DNA from: Diplodia intermedia
Lineage: Eukaryota > Ascomycota > Dothideomycetes > Botryosphaeriales > Botryosphaeriaceae
Direction: 5' to 3'
DNA length: 64,000 nucleotides
Assembly: GCA_021495925.1 (NCBI GenBank)
Contig: JAKEKT010000079.1
Span: 62,001-126,000 of the forward strand
Position numbers and translations under genes: made by a program
Shown: positions 1-9,698 of the stretch, one piece after another
Layout: every line of letters begins with the position of its first letter
How positions within the stretch are numbered: the stretch's first letter is position 1
Notes under the pieces: model-generated
Seen by the model: only the letters and a program-made list of their open reading frames with translations
Databases searched by the model: none
What the model was told of the DNA's origin: nothing

Positions 1-168
1 TTGCTTGCTCCTCGGCAGTGGTGGAGGCAGCCATGTACAGTACTTATCGCAATCAATGCTAGTGGGCACGGGATGACGTCGGGTGGTCGGGTCGGCTCAA
101 AAACGGCTCTTTCGACGGGCAGCTCCAGCTCCACGCCACCCAGGGGCCAGCCGCCACTACACACCACC

Positions 169-793
169 ATGGCCATTCTCTCGTCCTTCGCCATCATCCG
201 AGGCCTGTGTCTCTTCCACATCACCCTCGCATGGTACCTTCTCAGCGCTCCGCGCATCGTTGCGGAGCAAAATCTGGTCGTCCTGTTCGGAGAAGCCATG
301 CGCATTGTAACATCCCCTTTGCGCCCCTGGGAGCCCATGCTGATTGCTTAGCCTGAACCGACCCAATTCCTCAAACCGAACTCCGCCTCCGCTTTCTCCG
401 CCATCATCCTCGCCTTTCTCGGCCTCTCGGACCTCATCGCTGTGTCTATGGACGAGGAGATTGCCTTCCCTTACTGGGCAAACAACATCCCGCTCCGCCT
501 GATGTTCCTCCTCGGCCTGACCGGGTACACGTACGCCTTCAAGCCATCTTCCGGACAAAGCCTCTTCACCCACGGCGTCGGCGACCCTTTGAAAAACAGG
601 CTGGTCTTCACATGGGGTTTCTTCGAGTGCACAATCTGGTTCTGGGTAGGCCAAATTTCTTCTTGGATGTGCAAAGCGCTGAGCTGACACCCACTTCCAG
701 GCGTACGTCACTTTACGGGACGAGAAGGCCAAGTTTGCCGAGCGTCTGCTCGAAAGGAGAAAGAGGGAGGCTGAGCTGCTGAGGGACGCCTAA
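169..793 (+). CDS. ILM1: ILM1-family membrane protein (increased loss of mitochondrial DNA)
   Basis: Three exons (169-306, 352-645, 701-793) give a 174-residue protein. The start is the ATG in a CACCATGGCC context at 169, and both introns are about 45-55 nt with GT and AG ends. The protein has about four hydrophobic stretches: an N-terminal helix of the type FHITLAWYLL, a second around AFSAIILAFLGLSDLIAVS, a third around PLRLMFLLGLTGYTYAF, and a fourth around NRLVFTWGFFECTIWFW. It ends in a charged tail rich in Arg, Lys and Glu. This order, the PR(I)VAEQNLV segment and the TLRDEKAKFAERLLERRK tail match the Ilm1 family, small ER/membrane proteins whose loss in yeast destabilises mitochondrial DNA. 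The biochemical role is not known. Family assignment rests on recognition, not a search. Confidence 0.85.
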
Positions 794-1756
794 TCGTTGG
801 CCAGTAAAGCAACCGCACTAGATCCCGGCCCCCAACAACTGTGAACATCAGTACTTTCTTACCAGCGGAGCTCTCTGGAAATCGCGTCCCGGCCGCGCAT
901 GTCTTGTCTTGTCTCATGCCTCAGTGACGTTACTTTGAGATTCCAGCCTCAGCAAGCCCCCGCTCGGTGTTGTGCCTCTCACATCCAACGCTCTACTGTT
1001 GCCTCTCTTCCTCGAGCTCCCACTCGCGGTGAGAAGCACAACGAAGAGACAATAGTAAGAATAAGTGTCAAGACAGTGCCATGAGGACGGGAAAAATGGA
1101 ACATGCAGAAGCTCTGGGCGGCTGTTTAGCACATATTCTGGAAGTTTCTGTATGTGGCGATGTCCGAGAGCTGATTTTGGATGTCATTTGCTACATATTC
1201 GAGGAAGGTGCCTGCTATGTGGGCTCGTAGTATGGGGCACCTCGATGACGGTAGGTGTAAAGGCTCTGGTAGGAGCTTGAACAGGAAGAGGGGGTGGTGG
1301 AAGAGACTTTAGAAAACAGGCAGTATATGGTCAATTGCAGTATTTTTCTGTCATCATCAAAACCCAATCATTAAGCAACATTATGTCCATTTTCCTCACT
1401 GCGGGATGCTCGGAGCATTCACTTGGCGCTCCAAGATGGAGGGAATGGCATGTAAGAATTGGTGGCAATAATACCGTACCCTTTCACCAAAGCAGACTGG
1501 ATGCCGATGAAGTAGGCGAATCACGCCGACCGCATGCGGAGAAGCGTGAAGAGATGGTGGGGGGACAGGCGATTGGCTGGCTTTCGACGCTAAAAAGCAA
1601 TTCCGGCGATTTGCCGGCACGCGCGAAACTCGCGACTCGACGCGATAGCGCGACTTCTTCATCTCTCCACTGCCGCCTTCCTGCTCACTACCCACCTTCG
1701 TCCTTGCCCACGGAAAGCTTTGCCAACGCCTTCCGCTCGGACACCAATCGGCGACA
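794..1756. other. Intergenic region ILM1-CDC6, including CDC6 promoter
   Basis: No gene is supported here. Open frames on both strands lack conserved sequence and overlap the promoter. The last 140 bases before CDC6 hold a cluster of G1/S-type motifs (listed separately) and an inverted CCAAT box (ATTGG, about 1572). Confidence 0.6.
1619..1645 (+). promoter_or_regulatory. SCB/MCB (E2F-like) cluster upstream of CDC6
   Basis: Within 27 bases lie an ACGCG core (1619-1623), GCGCGAAA (1621-1628, which contains CGCGAAA, an SCB-type site, and is the reverse complement of the E2F consensus TTTCGCGC) and ACGCGA (1640-1645, MCB-like). The cluster is about 110-140 bases before the CDC6 ATG. MBF/SBF control of CDC6 at G1/S is established in yeasts; its use here is inferred from motif and position. 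Confidence 0.5.
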
Positions 1757-3751
1757 ATGACCGCCTCGGTCCTTGGAAAGCGCACCCGGAGTGCTATCCC
1801 GCCTGCAGGTAAGCTCTCCAACCCTTCCATAAACACGCGCTCCCGTCTTCGACGCGTGACTGATCAGCATCCAGGTCGCAAAGATTTGAATGCCACGACT
1901 CGATGCACCAGAAGCAGCCAATTCGTTGTGCTAGATGATAGCGAAAAGGAAAACCCCTTCATCACCCCGAAGAAGCCGCGTGCACCGAAAAATGCCGATC
2001 TGGAAGCCGACGAACTGGCCGACGAGGACCTCCCCGCTAAGCGCATGAGAGGAACCCCCACGAGCCCGGCGAAGCACGGCGCGATTCAAGGCAGGGTCGC
2101 GCTTTCTCCGGCGAGGGTCAACTCGCACTTCAAGAGCACGGACGCAACTCCCTCGACTCCTCGGCATCGCGACGCGTGCGCGAACAAGGTCGCGGTTACC
2201 CCCCGTCACCGCGTTTCTGTCGCAGGCAAACCTTTGACGCCGCGCACCCCCCGCACGCCGACCACACCTCGGAGTTCCGTTACGACCATCTACAACGATG
2301 CGCGCCAGCTTTTCATCCGTGGTTCTCAACCGGGCCGCTTGGTCGGCCGTGAAGAGGAAAGGAACGAGCTCCAGCAATTTGTGTCTTCTCGCGTTGGTTC
2401 CAAAAAGGCAGGATGTCTGTACATTTCCGGCCCTCCCGGCACAGGGAAGAGCGCCTTAGTCGGAGAGGTCTGCCAAGAGCTCGATGTGGCCACGGTGAAG
2501 AGAGCATACATCAACTGTATGAGTGTAAAGAGTGCGAACGAGCTCTACATCAAGCTCCTCGAGGAAATCGGCGAGGGCGATGATGTTTTGGAAGGAACGG
2601 AACAGGAGACCCTGCAAAAGATCGTGTTCAGGCGTGACGTGTCTCATGTGGTCACCCTGGACGAAGTTGACCATCTTCTCGAGCTGGACCTCGAGTTGCT
2701 CTATAACATATTCGAGTGGTCCATGCGGCCAAAGTCGAGCCTCATCCTCGTGGGCATAGCGAACGCTCTGGACTTCACCGATCGCTTCCTCCCCAGGCTA
2801 AAGTCTCGGGGCCTCAAACCTCAACTTCTCCCCTTCATGCCGTACTCGGCCCCTCAAGTTGCTTCGGTCATCAGCTCGAAGCTGAGGACCCTGCTTCCTT
2901 CCGACACGGACGCCTCGGCCGACTTCGTTCCTTTCCTTCACCCGGCCGCAATTCAATTCCTCTCTAAGAAGGTCGCCACCCAAGCAGGAGACCTTCGCAA
3001 GGCGTTCGATATTTGCAGAAGAGCCATCGACATGATCGAGTCGAGCATACGCGAGCAGCATGTGAGGAAGGTGGCAGAAGAGGCGTCTGAGCCAGCTGCT
3101 ACGCCATCTAAGACCATTCTCATTGAGAACATAAACCTGTCCTCGCCTGCTCGGACTTCGACGAAGTCTTCTCGGCAGTCTGCTGAGGCGTCCTTTCTCT
3201 CGAAATTCACGGTGGAAACGGCTCCTCGCGCGACGATCGCCCACATGGCGCGTGTAACTGCTGCCGTCTTCAGCAATGGAACAACTCAACGCCTCAAGAA
3301 TCTCAACTTACAGCAGAAGGCCGTTCTCTGCGCGCTTTCGGCTCTTGAGAAGAAACTGCGTGATGCAGCTGCTATGGCAATTCCTTCGACACCGTCGAGG
3401 CACGCTGCGGCGGTGCCTACTATCAAGGCGCTGTACGACACTTACGCCCGACTTTGCAAGCGTGACAATGTTTTACACCCTCTCACCAGAACCGAGTTCC
3501 GCGATGTAGTCGCCAGCCTAGAGACTTTGTCGTTGATTTCAGCGCTTGAGGGCAATGGTAAGAGCGGCAGCTTCTCCGTCCCTTCCACGCCAAGCAAGCG
3601 GGGCGGTCGTGGTGGTGGAGGCTTCAGCGCCGGACTTGTGGAGGAGAAGAGAGTTTCGAGCAGTGTTAGCCTGATGGAGTTGAGCGGTGCGCTGGATGGG
3701 CCCGGCAGCGGTGTGTTGAGGAGCTTGCTCAATGGTGAGATTGTTGCATGA
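1757..3751 (+). CDS. CDC6: Cdc6/Cdc18 replication licensing AAA+ ATPase
   Basis: Loads MCM helicase onto ORC-bound origins. Unspliced, the frame encodes 664 residues. The N-terminal ~170 residues are basic and disordered with many CDK-type sites (ITPKK, TSPAK, TPRHR twice, a TPRTPRTPTTPR run), as expected of a factor controlled by cyclin-dependent kinase. The AAA+ module follows: Walker A GPPGTGKS at about residues 225-232, Walker B VVTLDEVD at about 298, then the lid. A C-terminal winged-helix region (about 510-620) carries LQQKAVLCALSALEKK and FRDVVASLETLSLIS. A 66-nt in-frame segment (1809-1874) has a perfect GTAAGC donor, a CTGAT branch site and a CCAG acceptor, so it is probably an intron; the spliced protein would be 642 residues. 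Orc1 is less likely: there is no BAH domain and the length fits Cdc6. Confidence 0.92.
   Translation: MTASVLGKRTRSAIPPAGKLSNPSINTRSRLRRVTDQHPGRKDLNATTRCTRSSQFVVLDDSEKENPFITPKKPRAPKNADLEADELADEDLPAKRMRGTPTSPAKHGAIQGRVALSPARVNSHFKSTDATPSTPRHRDACANKVAVTPRHRVSVAGKPLTPRTPRTPTTPRSSVTTIYNDARQLFIRGSQPGRLVGREEERNELQQFVSSRVGSKKAGCLYISGPPGTGKSALVGEVCQELDVATVKRAYINCMSVKSANELYIKLLEEIGEGDDVLEGTEQETLQKIVFRRDVSHVVTLDEVDHLLELDLELLYNIFEWSMRPKSSLILVGIANALDFTDRFLPRLKSRGLKPQLLPFMPYSAPQVASVISSKLRTLLPSDTDASADFVPFLHPAAIQFLSKKVATQAGDLRKAFDICRRAIDMIESSIREQHVRKVAEEASEPAATPSKTILIENINLSSPARTSTKSSRQSAEASFLSKFTVETAPRATIAHMARVTAAVFSNGTTQRLKNLNLQQKAVLCALSALEKKLRDAAAMAIPSTPSRHAAAVPTIKALYDTYARLCKRDNVLHPLTRTEFRDVVASLETLSLISALEGNGKSGSFSVPSTPSKRGGRGGGGFSAGLVEEKRVSSSVSLMELSGALDGPGSGVLRSLLNGEIVA
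1852..1857 (+). promoter_or_regulatory. MluI cell-cycle box inside the probable first intron of CDC6
   Basis: ACGCGT, the exact MCB consensus, lies inside the probable intron 1809-1874. It may act with the upstream cluster at 1619-1645. A single six-base match is weak alone; position is the only support. Confidence 0.3.
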
Positions 3752-4634
3752 AATGAGCGAATCAGAGATATATTGCATGGACTGACGGCATGTTGTGTTT
3801 TACCTCTTGTTTTTTTTCCTAGCATGGGCATTGCATGGCGTTTGTAGCGGATCAATGGGTCCTGTGAGTGGCATTCTGGGGGCGCATACGGTGTATGAAA
3901 ATGAGTCTAGACTAGCATACGAAGCATCACAATGCTTGGGTAAAGAAGAATGACGTATCACACTTGCTTCTTGATTGCTTCATTTCCCGCCCGTGCATGC
4001 ATGTATACATGCAAGCATGACTCCTTCAACTTCGACCAACTTTCCCAGTCCGGGGTGCATACGTTTTGTATGATCGTCGGAACCCGTCGGGCATCAACAC
4101 CTCAAGCACATGATTGACCAACTATCGACCCTGAGGAATTTCTGCTGCGTGTTGATCAGAATTTGGCAGCAGTCACACCTCTGTGGCTGAAACATTTTTA
4201 AGGCGACGAATGGCCGGCACCGAGAAGTGACAGGGATGCTGAACCGGTACCAGGCTTTTGAGGGAATCAGCGTCATTGGCCTGTAGCTATGCAATCGCTT
4301 CACATTTGCGCAAGCCAAATCGGTCAACGATTCTATTGCTCCACTCTTCGTCAATGATGGCTTTGGTTCGAGCAAGACTGGATGACCCTGTTTATATCCC
4401 TTTCAATGAATTTTGAAGCAGATATAAGGGATTACCTGCCTCCGTCCTACTATTTGGAGTAGCCCATGATCCCCCCAATGACCAAGAAAAGATAAAATAC
4501 CTCGATAAACACCGTAAAAGGGCCGCCCTAAGACTCTTGATTTTACATATGCAATACATAGTTGCCTTTTTTCTTTCTCGCGTCTCCCTGCGCCTATGTG
4601 ATCGATAACGCCTCCCTTCACCTACCGACCGGAA
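3752..4634. other. Convergent intergenic region CDC6 / mitoribosomal gene
   Basis: 3' flanks of two convergent genes. It is fairly AT-rich, with no conserved ORF. I see no RNA gene or repeat in it. Confidence 0.6.
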
Positions 4635-5767
4635 TCACCCTATAGTGCGGTTAGGCTGGTTCGCTTTACCAGAAGCATCGACTGGCATCACCAGGGACTC
4701 CCAGTTGATACGGCGCCACCACGCTTCCAGGAAATCCCTCTTGGATTCGATACCCCAGTCGGGTACCCAGACGTGCTCCCAGGTGTTTACGCACAGGACA
4801 GGGACGACGTCGGCACCGCCGGGGGCACGGTCGCGGCCGGCCTGGCCGGCGGCGCTGTAATGACCCATGACACCGGCCGAGTTTTGGATCTGGCTCTGGC
4901 GCGTATAGTCAGCGCCGGAGAGGCCGCCGGCGGATTGGGGGTTCTGGGTATTCATGTCGACAGGCTGCTGGCGATAGTGGGCGTCGGATAGCGGCGAGCC
5001 GGCGAGGTAGGTGGGCAGGATCTTCCACGAGCCATTGTTCAAGGTCCCGGGCTGCCTATGCCACACTAGCCATACGAAGCCCGGGCCGAACATGGCCTCG
5101 GCGGTCGCGAGGAAGTCGGCCTTGAAGATGTCGACTGAGGAGAAGGACGTCGTCAGGGATTCGGCGAGCTCGTCGGACATGGGCGTTTCCTTGTCGGCCT
5201 TGGTCGACGTGTTAGCAGGGGCTTGCGAAGCGAAGGAGGGGTGGGTCCGCATGCGCGGAGGTATGGGGGCCCGGTGGAGAGCCACGTACGATGGTACCGA
5301 AGAAAAAGTGGTTGTTGAAGGCCATGGAAGCGTAGTTGAAGGTGGAGGCGATCAGAGGCTCGCGCGCGGTTTTGATGACAATGTCTTTGAGCAGGGCATC
5401 CTCGAAAACAGTGCCTGTTTTTGGGATTGGACGTCAGCGCACGCAATTGACGGGCGTGAAGAGGCGACGCGTTGTACCGGCTACTTTCTCATTGAGCTTG
5501 TCCACCATCAGCTGCTGGTAGGCGATCCAGGCAGTGTTGAAGCCCGTCGGCGACAGCAGCTCGGGAACACCATTCTGGCGGAAGCTCTCGCCGTAGTTGG
5601 TGAGCGGTGGAACTACGTGAATGGCACGGCGCTGGGCGGACGGCATGTTAGCAGGCGGACGTGCGGGCGGGCAATTGGGCGGCAGTAGAGGGCGGGGAGC
5701 TCCGTACGGTGCAGCGCTGGACAGCGCGCAGGGGCTGCTGCGGCCGGAGGAGGCGGGCGAGGATCAT
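4635..5767 (-). CDS. Mitochondrial small-subunit ribosomal protein, Fe/Mn-SOD fold (mS42/mS43, Rsm26/Mrp1 type)
   Basis: Four exons on the minus strand (5767-5708, 5631-5478, 5414-5290, 5198-4635) encode about 300 residues. Two introns have CTAAC branch points just before the acceptor. The N-terminus (MILARLLRPQQPLRAVQR) is Arg-rich and without acids, like a mitochondrial presequence. The SOD-like hallmarks are AFNNHFFF, MFGPGFVWLV and NTWEHVWVPDWG. The helix where true SODs carry a metal-binding His pair reads WIAYQQLMVDKLN, and the Asp of D-x-W-E-H is Asn. This argues for the catalytically dead SOD-fold mitoribosomal pair rather than an enzyme. Assigning mS42 rather than mS43 needs alignment. 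Confidence 0.82.
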
Positions 5768-6379
5768 GGCGCTGGGTTGCGGAGGGAGAGAAAACACAGC
5801 CGTGCCGTCGACTTTTCCAGCGCAGATGATGCTCCGGGAGTCGTGCGCACGGGCCGCCGCCAGCGCTCCACCGTCTCTCCCGGCCGCTGCCAGCGGCCGC
5901 CCTCAGCCAATGGTTCGCCCGCGACGCGCCCGCCCTACAACACCCCAAGACTGCGTTTCACACGCGCGCTGCCAGCGCGTCCCCATAGCCACCCGCCATG
6001 CGCCCTCGCCGCCCTCTGCTGCGTTGGGCATCCGAGGCCCACCTGCCCGCACCGCGTCTCTCGGCGCCTCGACACGCCTGCTCTGAACCATGCTGAGACT
6101 CGCATGGTCCTCGCACCATGGCGTGCTTCCCTTATATCCTCCAGCCGCCGGCCAGCTCGCCACTTTCCTCTTGTTTGCTGCATATCCACCCACCAAGTCC
6201 ACCCGCTGCTCTTCTCCTTCTCTACGCGCCCGTCACGTGCGGCCGTCTTTCCTTGCCAGTACTTTTTCCGTTTCTGTTTCTCTTAAGCGCGCTCTGGTAT
6301 CGCCGTTGTTCTGTCCGTCCAAGTCTTCGAAACCCAGCTCTCCTCCCCACGCGCGCCCGCTTGGCGCCTCCACCATAGA
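5768..6379. other. Divergent promoter between mitoribosomal gene and surface protein gene
   Basis: About 610 bases shared by two divergent genes. The long GC-rich open frames here are antisense to the first exon of the minus-strand gene and look spurious. The last 200 bases before 6380 are pyrimidine-rich on the + strand, typical of fungal 5' leaders. Confidence 0.6.
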
Positions 6380-7960
6380 ATGCGCCCGTCGACACTGAAG
6401 AAGCTTTCCGCCATCTGCATCGTGTCGGCGACAGTACCAGCAGCTTCCGCCCTAGCCGTCGCCGAAGATGCCGCTCGGGCAATAGGTCTGCTCCGCCGTG
6501 CGGATGCGGCCGTTTGCGGTGGCGATTCCTCACTTTCGCAGTGCGGCAGCAATTTCCCCAGCTCCTTTTGCTGCCCCTCGAGCACGACCTGCACAGCTCT
6601 CAACGACGACCGCGGCTCGGGCGGCGAGGCGACCTCTGTAATATGCTGTCCCGAAGGCCAGGATTGCAAGTTCATCAGGCCCATCACTTGCGACATCAAC
6701 CAACAAAACGCCTCTCTACACCCTTCGAACGCCATCCATACGACGAACCTCACAGCGACACTAGAAACGTGTGGCTCAGAATGTTGCCCGCTGGGATACA
6801 AATGCCAAAGCGGTCTCTGCGCCATGATCTCCGCCAATGACACCAGTGGATCATCGACCACGTCGGCCGCCCCCTCAACCACTTCCATTTCAACTCCGAC
6901 CGGCGGATCCGTCACCTCTGGCTTAGGCCCATCAGACACGTCCACGACTGCTACCCCGTTGAGCGCGAAGCACGGAGGAGGCGCTAACAAGGGTGCCATT
7001 GCTGGTGGGGTCATCGGTGGCATCGCGCTCGGCATCCTCCTGACTGTCCTGGGTGTCTGGCTTTGGAAGAGGCGCCAAACGTCTGAAAAGAAACCTCGTT
7101 ATAGCGGTGACTTCGGTCCTGTCTCCCGCACCGTTAGTGACCCCATCTACAACCCTGCCCTTGGTGCACGTACCGAGTTCCTGCGCCGTGATGCTGCCAG
7201 TCCGCCCGGCAACGCGAGTATCGACCACACCCTTCTCGGATCACCCTTCTCTCCGATGAAGGAGATCAACAAGGTGGACGGGCTGGGACGCAATGGCACA
7301 ATGACTACCACGACCACGTCGCATTCATCGGGAAGCGCAACGCCCCTCAATCCGTATGGGTATGCTCGGCCGAACATCCCTAAGCGTAGCCCAAGCAAGC
7401 CGTACGGCAGCCTTACGTCCGGTCCTGGCGGCGGCATGGCCGCAGCATCTCCGAAGTCTCCTCGCATACGCGGCCTCTTCTCGCGCCCATCAAAGTCGAA
7501 CCTGAGCGAGTACCCGATGCCACCACCGCCACCGATGGCATCGGGCTCGGTCAGTCCTAGCGTATACACACCGACACCAGCACCTCGCGGCCCACAGAGA
7601 CAACGGAGCAGCTCCACTGCTCGTCAACCAATGGGCCCGACACGCAACTTTAGCCTCGGTCCACGTCGCTCGCAAAGCTTGTCGGGTCACGGTGATATGA
7701 GCCGCGAGCGTCCGCGGACAGGATCCACGGAAACAATCGATGTGCTCATGACCGGTTCGAATCAACCGAGCGGCATGGGCTTCCTAGCGCCGCCGCCCGG
7801 CATCCGCGTACCTGGCGAGCGTCCTCTGACAAGCGATACGACGTTCACGCGGCTGATGGAGAATGCCGGATATGGACGAGAGACTCGCGACCACGTCAAT
7901 GGATGGGGCAATATGGGCGTAGCCGGTCACGCCGCAGATTCCCCAAGGAATAGGATATAA
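6380..7960 (+). CDS. Secretory single-pass membrane protein with Cys-rich ectodomain and Ser/Thr stalk
   Basis: A single exon encodes 526 residues. The N-terminus is a signal peptide (hydrophobic to about ASALA, residue 26), followed by a possible Kex2 site (LLRR, about residue 40). Residues about 45-155 form a cysteine-rich domain with repeated CCP and CCPxGxxC patterns (SFCCPSSTTC, VICCPEGQDC, SECCPLGYKC). A Ser/Thr stalk and one transmembrane helix follow (about 204-230, AIAGGVIGGIALGILLTVLG, then WKRR as stop-transfer). The cytoplasmic tail of about 290 residues is low-complexity, rich in Ser, Pro and Arg. This is the architecture of fungal wall-stress sensors (Mid2/WSC-like), but the Cys domain is not WSC as I know it, so function is inferred only. 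It is divergent from the mitoribosomal gene. Confidence 0.8.
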   Translation: MRPSTLKKLSAICIVSATVPAASALAVAEDAARAIGLLRRADAAVCGGDSSLSQCGSNFPSSFCCPSSTTCTALNDDRGSGGEATSVICCPEGQDCKFIRPITCDINQQNASLHPSNAIHTTNLTATLETCGSECCPLGYKCQSGLCAMISANDTSGSSTTSAAPSTTSISTPTGGSVTSGLGPSDTSTTATPLSAKHGGGANKGAIAGGVIGGIALGILLTVLGVWLWKRRQTSEKKPRYSGDFGPVSRTVSDPIYNPALGARTEFLRRDAASPPGNASIDHTLLGSPFSPMKEINKVDGLGRNGTMTTTTTSHSSGSATPLNPYGYARPNIPKRSPSKPYGSLTSGPGGGMAAASPKSPRIRGLFSRPSKSNLSEYPMPPPPPMASGSVSPSVYTPTPAPRGPQRQRSSSTARQPMGPTRNFSLGPRRSQSLSGHGDMSRERPRTGSTETIDVLMTGSNQPSGMGFLAPPPGIRVPGERPLTSDTTFTRLMENAGYGRETRDHVNGWGNMGVAGHAADSPRNRI

Positions 7961-8477
7961 GATTGTCAGGTAAGGTATTATATGGCATTGAACGACGTTA
8001 TGACTCAAGCATGTATGGGCGGCATTCATTCACTCATTTTAATCATGTGGGTACGGGCCTTAGGACGAGACTACGAACATACTGGGCGGCTTATTGCTCT
8101 GGTTCTGGGAACCGGCAACGAATATTTTCACGACTTTCCTTTCACTTGTAATTTTGTCAAAGCTTGACGCGTTTGACTTGCGGGTAATTCTCAAGAAAAG
8201 ATTACGGGCTGTGCTCTACTGGTAGAGCTGGTCTTGGTGTTTTAATGCAGCAAACGCAAAAAAAAAAAAAAAAAAGGCCTTGAATTGGCACGATGCTCTT
8301 GCTCTCAAAATTGACCACATTCGGGACTCGCCAGGTCCCTGCTAAACCTGCCTGATGGTGATCTTGGCCCTCCCGACTGGTGTTGGTTTTAACGAATAAA
8401 GATTCGTCTCAATTACGATTAGACTCGACGCAATGATTACAACGCATCGGCCATCTGAAAGCTCTTCTTATCCGCTC
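7961..8477. other. Convergent intergenic region with poly-A tract
   Basis: 3' flanks of the surface-protein gene and COQ10. It contains an 18-base A run (8258-8275). No gene seen. Confidence 0.6.
8258..8275 (+). repeat. Homopolymer A18
   Basis: Eighteen consecutive A between convergent 3' ends. This could be a simple slippage tract or the tail of an old retroposed transcript; no target-site duplication is evident. Confidence 0.9.
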
Positions 8478-9356
8478 CTACCGCTTCAACGGCCCACTGT
8501 AGTTCAGCACACCCTCGGTCGAAAGTTTGTCCTTCGTTCCTCCCAGCCCTGGGCCATTCAGAAGCTTCTCCACGCGCTTCTCGAACGCCTCGATCATCAT
8601 GTTAGCCACCATTGGCGTCACTGCCGTCACCATCGTCCCGTATAGAGGATTCGCAAAGGCGAACTCGATCACGAGCGACACCCGCGTCTGCTCCTTGGCT
8701 TGACCGGACGCTGGCTTCTGCGGATCGATAGGGTTGGCCGGCGAGTCGCCAGAACCCACGCCCGCGCCCAGCTTGGCGGCGCCGCCCGTCGCTTGCGGCG
8801 GCTGGTAGGGGAACGGGCTCACGGTCCAGCGCGTGAGGAGGTGCGTGAGGATCTCGCCCTGGTCGTCCGGCGGCGCGTTCTCGGCAGGGAAGTCGTGGTG
8901 GGCAATCTGCTCGGGCAGTAGACGGGTGCGCGAGCGGCCGCCAACGGCCTCGACGATCTCGCCGGGCACGCAGTAGATCTTGGAGGCGAAGGCCTCGCTG
9001 ATACCGCCCCAGCCGACGGCCAGCGTCGCCCTGGCGGGCCAGCGCTTGCCCGTCGCGGCGTCCGGGCGTGACCAGTCGGTCACCTCGGAGCGCTGGCAGT
9101 AGGGCAGGAAGGAGTGGTACGACGAGACATCCGCTATGATGTTGTAAATGGCGGCGCTCGGGTACGGGAGGGTTCGCGTCGCCGTGAGGTGCTGTGGCGC
9201 CGTGGCCGACGCGCTGGAGCCGGAGCCGGAGCTGGTGAGCGCAGAGAAGGGGTTCGGGAGGAATGCTCTAATCTGCTGCGCGCCGCGACCAAGGCGAGCG
9301 GGCCCGAGGCAAGCGGTAGTGGTGCGCGCAGGCGCTGCGACCCGGAGAGCTTTCAT
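8478..9356 (-). CDS. COQ10: COQ10: mitochondrial coenzyme Q-binding START-domain protein
   Basis: Single exon, 292 residues from the ATG at 9356; the frame is open upstream but has no earlier ATG. The first ~40 residues (MKALRVAAPARTTTACLG onward) are Arg/Ala-rich with no acids, a typical matrix presequence. The polyketide-cyclase/START-like domain starts near RTLPYPSAAIYNIIADVSSY with the family motif SYHSFLPYCQ, and continues through SLVIEFAFANPLYGTMVTAV and a C-terminal amphipathic helix (MMIEAFEKRVEKLL). Coq10 binds ubiquinone and is needed for its delivery to the respiratory chain. The middle (about residues 190-230) carries a Gly/Ala/Pro-rich insertion, common in filamentous fungi. Confidence 0.9.
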   Translation of the reverse strand: MKALRVAAPARTTTACLGPARLGRGAQQIRAFLPNPFSALTSSGSGSSASATAPQHLTATRTLPYPSAAIYNIIADVSSYHSFLPYCQRSEVTDWSRPDAATGKRWPARATLAVGWGGISEAFASKIYCVPGEIVEAVGGRSRTRLLPEQIAHHDFPAENAPPDDQGEILTHLLTRWTVSPFPYQPPQATGGAAKLGAGVGSGDSPANPIDPQKPASGQAKEQTRVSLVIEFAFANPLYGTMVTAVTPMVANMMIEAFEKRVEKLLNGPGLGGTKDKLSTEGVLNYSGPLKR

Positions 9357-9698
9357 GTTGGTGGAAGTGTGCGAGTGCTGGTTTGTAGAGGTCAATTGGC
9401 TGGCAATTACTTTCCGACAAGTGAGAGGTGGTACAATGGCTCAGGAGGTTGTATGGTTGGATTAGCTGCTCCTCTCCATTACGTATCAGCACGCGTCGCA
9501 AACGAGGGCGGTCCAATGAGGCACGAGTGGTTTCTGAGCAGTGATGATGCTACGACTTGGACCCTGGCACCTGGACCGTGAGCCGGAGCGCTAGCGTCGA
9601 AGAGGAGGGCGTGCTTATCGATAAGGCGCGATTTTCTGTCTCGTCGACTCCAGCCCAACGTTGTGGATTCCCCTACACCACTCATCAGCACCGCAGAC
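9357..9698. other. Divergent promoter COQ10 / TRM140
   Basis: 342 bases between two divergent ATGs. No ORF is supported. The shared promoter would couple a respiratory and a translation gene only by position. Confidence 0.6.

Noticed and set aside
1396..1836. Overlapping open frames on both strands in the CDC6 promoter
   Set aside because: They overlap each other and the CDC6 start, have no conserved features, and the region carries promoter motifs.
5621..6286. 221-codon plus-strand open frame
   Set aside because: Begins antisense to the first exons of the mitoribosomal gene, then crosses the promoter. GC-driven, with no family match or ATG context.
9663..9698. Upstream in-frame extension of TRM140
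   Set aside because: Opens with GTG; the first ATG is at 9699, and nuclear genes of this type start at ATG.
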